Assembly (NCBI GenBank): GCA_900770765.1
Contig: CAAGLK010000131.1
Span: forward strand, 1-14,974
Direction: 5' to 3'
Source: Helicobacteraceae bacterium
GTDB lineage: Bacteria > Campylobacterota > Campylobacteria > Campylobacterales > Helicobacteraceae
DNA: 14,974 nucleotides
Of the stretch, positions 12,279 through 14,974 are shown in pieces (the first letter of the stretch is position 1; the number at the start of each line of letters is the position of its first letter). The notes below the pieces were generated by a model that worked only from the letters and a program-made list of their open reading frames with translations, did not search any database and was not told the origin of the DNA. Made by a program: the position numbers and the translations under genes.

Positions 12279-13529
12279 ATGCAAGAGTTTTTATATATCG
12301 CACAAAGTAGTTTAGAAAAAAGCAAGTGTAAGGTTGGAATCACAAATGACTTAGAGCGACGACTTAAGGAATACAACTCCACAACGGGCAATTCTAAAGA
12401 AAATGAATTTTATTATCTCTTCGCCGCTAGTGTAGCAAATAGTAAAGAGTTAGAAAAAGACTTTTCGTTTAATTTCTCACAGCTTAGAGAGTTTGGAAAA
12501 GGGGAAATTTACTTTTGCAATCCACAGCTTTTAGGTGATTATATAAGCTATATTAAAGAGCATAAGAATTTTATACAAGAAGTGCAAGTAAAAGAAAGCA
12601 AACAAAGGGCAAATATAAAGCCTATAGAGACGCCAAGCCTAGATGATAGAGGCGTTAATAGAAAGATTTTATTAGATAAAGCTAGGCGAGTTAAAAACGA
12701 TGAATTCTACACAAGATATGAAGATGTAGAAAGAGAAATGGCAAACTACCCGCTTAAGATTTGGAAAGATAAATGCGTATATTGCAACTGCGATGATGCA
12801 GTAGGGGATAATAGAGACAATAACGACTCATCTGCGTTTTCACTTTATTTTATCCGTCATTTTAGACGCTTGAAGCTAAAAAAGCTAATTTGCACGCATT
12901 ATGGAAGCGGAGCGGATTTATTTAACTCTGGCACTCAAGGCTATATTTTCACAAAAGAAGGTGTAAAAGAGATTAAAAGTAGCTATAAAAACTATAATGG
13001 AGGCTTTGAGGAGGCAGAATCCCTAAGGATTTTAAAAGAAGAAGCAGATATTGTCTGCACGAATCCGCCTTTTTCAAAAGCAATTGAATATTGGAAAATT
13101 CTAATTGCAAGTAAAAAGAAATTTATAATTATTTCAAATATTACAAACTGCATAAACACGGGCTTCATACACTACTTCAAAGACAAAAAGGCATGGGCTG
13201 GATATACAAGTGTGGATTGGTATTTAGACCCAAAGCAGCGGCTAGTTAGTGCAGCTGGGCATTTTTTCACAAATATTCCTATTAAAGATAGAGAGAAAAT
13301 TAAGCGACTTAAGATTCTGCCTTTTAGTGAAATACCAGATGTTTTTAAAAAATATGATGATAATGGCTGTCTTTTAATGTATAAAAGTTATATCCCTAGC
13401 GATTATGCTGAGCCTTTTGCGGTATCTGCTAGGCAAATTTTAAATGGAATCCTAGAGTGTGGATATGAAATAGTAAGAAATAAAACATATGTGCCATATA
13501 TTATGTGCCATATATTAATGGAAAAATAA
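12279..13529 (+). CDS. Fusion of a GIY-YIG (T5orf172/MUG113-like) domain with an EcoRI-family adenine DNA methyltransferase
   Basis: 416 aa. Residues 4 to about 85 look like a GIY-YIG nuclease domain of the T5orf172/MUG113 kind: LYIAQ (Y6), KVGITNDLERRLKEYN (G20, R28), KELEKDF (E59) and FGKGEIYF in place of the usual GEWF. So the Tyr, Arg and Glu expected in the active site are present, though the second Tyr of 'YIG' is Val, as is common in this subgroup. A polar linker follows (about 95-130). From about residue 130 the protein matches M.EcoRI-type N6-adenine methyltransferases: ARRVKNDEFYT (N140-Y144), CVYCNCDDA (166-174, SAM-binding region), the catalytic NPPF at 262-265, FIIISNITN and SVDWYLDP. 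No separate restriction gene adjoins it. It could be a single-chain restriction-modification enzyme, a solitary methyltransferase or a DNA-repair/defence enzyme. The domains are well supported; the activity is inference. Confidence 0.8.
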   Translation: MQEFLYIAQSSLEKSKCKVGITNDLERRLKEYNSTTGNSKENEFYYLFAASVANSKELEKDFSFNFSQLREFGKGEIYFCNPQLLGDYISYIKEHKNFIQEVQVKESKQRANIKPIETPSLDDRGVNRKILLDKARRVKNDEFYTRYEDVEREMANYPLKIWKDKCVYCNCDDAVGDNRDNNDSSAFSLYFIRHFRRLKLKKLICTHYGSGADLFNSGTQGYIFTKEGVKEIKSSYKNYNGGFEEAESLRILKEEADIVCTNPPFSKAIEYWKILIASKKKFIIISNITNCINTGFIHYFKDKKAWAGYTSVDWYLDPKQRLVSAAGHFFTNIPIKDREKIKRLKILPFSEIPDVFKKYDDNGCLLMYKSYIPSDYAEPFAVSARQILNGILECGYEIVRNKTYVPYIMCHILMEK

Positions 13530-13632
13530 AATTTGCTAGAGTTTTAGTGCAAAAAGTGGAAACAAGCAATTAGAAATTTAAAATTTTATATTTAAGCAAT
13601 TAAACTAAATAATCTTAAATAAAAATACTTAA

Positions 13633-13659
13633 TAAACTTGATACTAAGTTTATAAACTT
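13633..13659. promoter_or_regulatory. Operator-like palindrome upstream of htpG
   Basis: AAGTTTATAAACTT at 13646-13659 is a perfect 14-bp palindrome. A further TAAACTT at 13633-13639 pairs with AAGTTTA at 13646-13652. The TAAACTT copies at 13633 and 13653 are 20 bp apart, about two helical turns. The site is about 25 bp upstream of the -10 TATAAT, a normal place for a regulator. It matches neither CIRCE (HrcA) nor the HspR inverted repeat. Confidence 0.5.
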
Positions 13660-13680
13660 TCTTGCATTTTTGAAAATTCT

Positions 13681-13689
13681 TGCTATAAT
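13681..13689 (+). promoter_or_regulatory. Extended -10 promoter for htpG
   Basis: TGCTATAAT, perfect extended -10, 30 nt before the htpG ATG, preceded by TTGCATTTTTGAAAATTC without a good -35. The rest of the 189-nt gap from 13530 is A/T-rich and shows no ORF. Confidence 0.7.
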
Positions 13690-13718
13690 TTGCACAAATT
13701 TTTTAAAAAAGGATAAAT

Positions 13719-14974
13719 ATGGCAAAACATACATTTCAAACAGAAGTAAATCAGCTGCTAGATTTAATGATTCACTCTTTATATTCTAATAAAGAGATTT
13801 TTTTACGAGAGCTTGTAAGTAACGCATCAGACGCACTTGATAAGCTACAATACCTAACACTAACAGATGAAAATCTAAAATCACTTAACTTTACTCCGCA
13901 AATTGATATAAGTTTTGATACAAGCAAAAACACACTAACAATAAGCGACAGCGGAATCGGTATGAGTGAACAAGATTTAATTGAAAATCTAGGAACAATT
14001 GCAAAAAGCGGGACAAAGAGTTTTTTAAGCAAATTAAGCGGTGATAAAAAGAAAGATTCCGCACTTATTGGGCAATTTGGCGTAGGATTCTACTCTGCGT
14101 TTATGGTTGCAGATAAAATTGTAGTTACCACAAAAAAAGCGGGAGCTTCTCAAGCTTATGCGTGGATTAGCGATGGAAGCGGAGAATTTGAAATTGAAAA
14201 ATGCGAAAAAGATACACATGGAAGCGAGATTAAGCTATATTTAAAAGATGATGAAAAAGAATTTACAAGCAGATGGAGAATTGAAGAAATTATCAAAAAA
14301 TACTCAGACCACATCCCTTTCCCTATTTTCCTACACTTCACAGAATCTAAAAAAGAGGGCGAGGGCGAGAATCAAAAAGAAATTATAGAAGAAAAAAGCG
14401 AGCAAATTAATAAAGCCTCCGCTCTTTGGCGAATCTCAAAAAATGATTTAAAAGATGAAGAATATAAAGAATTTTATAAATCTCTAAGCCACGATTCACA
14501 AGAGCCTCTAAGCTATGTGCATACAAAAGTTGAAGGCACCCTAGAATACACAACGCTTTTTTACATCCCGCAGAGCGCACCATTTGACCTATATCGCGTA
14601 GATTATAAAAGTGGCGTAAAATTATATGTTAAACGAGTGTTTATAACAGATGATGATAAGGAGCTTTTACCAACTTATTTAAGATTTGTAAGAGGGATTA
14701 TTGATAGCGAGGATTTACCGCTTAATGTAAGCCGCGAGATTCTACAGCAAAATAGGATTCTAGCCACCATTAAAAGCGCATCAACTAAAAAAATCTTAAG
14801 CGAGATAGAATCCTTAAGCAAAGATAGCGAAAAATATGAAAAATTTTATAAAGAATTTGGCAAATGCTTAAAAGAGGGCTTACATAGCGATTTTGAAAAT
14901 AAAGAGAGATTGCTTGAATTATTGCGTTTTTCTAGCACAAAAAGCAATGGAGCAGAAATCAGCTTTAAAACCTA
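13719..14974 (+). CDS. htpG: Chaperone protein HtpG (Hsp90), N-terminal two thirds
   Basis: ATP-dependent chaperone of the GHKL group. The gene runs off the right edge after 418 codons of an expected ~620. The N-terminal ATPase has FQTEVNQLLDLMIHSLYSNK, FLRELVSNASDALDKL (catalytic Glu and Mg-binding Asn), ISDSGIGM, NLGTIAKSGT and IGQFGVGFYSAFMVAD, the four Bergerat-fold motifs. A Glu/Lys-rich charged linker follows at about residues 208-227. The middle domain then has LFYIPQSAPFDLY, KLYVKRVFITDD, LPTYLRFVRGIIDSEDLPLNVSREILQQN with the conserved arginine that contacts ATP. The ATG at 13719 follows AAAGGA. The frame is clean to the edge. Confidence 0.96.
   Translation, partial: MAKHTFQTEVNQLLDLMIHSLYSNKEIFLRELVSNASDALDKLQYLTLTDENLKSLNFTPQIDISFDTSKNTLTISDSGIGMSEQDLIENLGTIAKSGTKSFLSKLSGDKKKDSALIGQFGVGFYSAFMVADKIVVTTKKAGASQAYAWISDGSGEFEIEKCEKDTHGSEIKLYLKDDEKEFTSRWRIEEIIKKYSDHIPFPIFLHFTESKKEGEGENQKEIIEEKSEQINKASALWRISKNDLKDEEYKEFYKSLSHDSQEPLSYVHTKVEGTLEYTTLFYIPQSAPFDLYRVDYKSGVKLYVKRVFITDDDKELLPTYLRFVRGIIDSEDLPLNVSREILQQNRILATIKSASTKKILSEIESLSKDSEKYEKFYKEFGKCLKEGLHSDFENKERLLELLRFSSTKSNGAEISFKT

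Noticed and set aside
13530..13718. CIRCE or HspR operator upstream of htpG
   Set aside because: Neither the TTAGCACTC-N9-GAGTGCTAA pattern nor the CTTGAGT-type inverted repeat occurs there. Only the AAGTTTATAAACTT palindrome is seen.
12192..13718. Separate restriction endonuclease gene beside the methyltransferase
   Set aside because: Flanking gaps are 87 and 189 nt, and the neighbours are uppP and htpG. No second ORF of useful size is present on either strand.
1..14974. CRISPR arrays, tRNA/rRNA genes, insertion sequences or integrase
   Set aside because: Looked for regularly spaced repeats, tRNA-like cloverleafs with CCA ends and transposase motifs. None was seen, and genes fill nearly all the window.

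Overview
The window is AT-rich chromosomal DNA (roughly one third G+C by eye) from a Campylobacterota bacterium. It is most likely a Helicobacter of the enterohepatic type or a close relative. The grounds are the block rplU-rpmA-obgE-proB, ProB without a PUA domain, a separate biotin-carrying pyruvate carboxylase B subunit (to my knowledge absent from H. pylori), promoters that consist of an extended -10 (TGCTAWAAT) without a clear -35 box, and a long poly-G tract inside a gene. The species cannot be fixed from the sequence alone.

Layout. (1) 1-2073, plus strand: the tail of a PLP aminotransferase, a formyltransferase coupled to it and carrying a G10 tract near its 3' end, then cysQ with a repeat-rich in-frame insertion. 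(2) 2091-4176, minus strand: a molybdenum-cofactor operon in the order secreted small protein, moaD, moaE, mobB, mogA. (3) 4243-8192, plus strand: ridA; the ribosomal pair rplU-rpmA with a clear terminator; then obgE, a cold-shock-domain membrane protein, proB and a small unknown ORF that ends in a hairpin terminator. (4) 8326-11369, plus strand: pycB and xseA, overlapping by 1 nt. (5) 11424-12191, minus strand: uppP. (6) 12279-13529, plus strand: a fusion of a GIY-YIG nuclease-like domain with an EcoRI-family adenine methyltransferase. (7) 13719 to the end, plus strand: the first two thirds of htpG, preceded by an operator-like palindrome.

Most genes are housekeeping. MoaD and MoaE build molybdopterin, MogA adenylates it and MobB is a GTP-binding accessory. 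L21, L27 and ObgE serve the ribosome. PycB makes oxaloacetate (with a PycA encoded elsewhere). XseA, UppP and HtpG act in DNA repair, cell-wall lipid recycling and protein folding.

The points most worth following are: the nuclease-methyltransferase fusion with no partner restriction gene; the probable phase-variable formyltransferase; the palindromic, partly 14-nt-periodic insertion inside cysQ; the dispersed 12-mer AAAGGCGGAATC, found five times in coding and non-coding contexts; and the 14-bp palindrome upstream of htpG. No tRNA, rRNA, CRISPR array, transposase or integrase was seen, and no gene-free stretch exceeds 300 bases.
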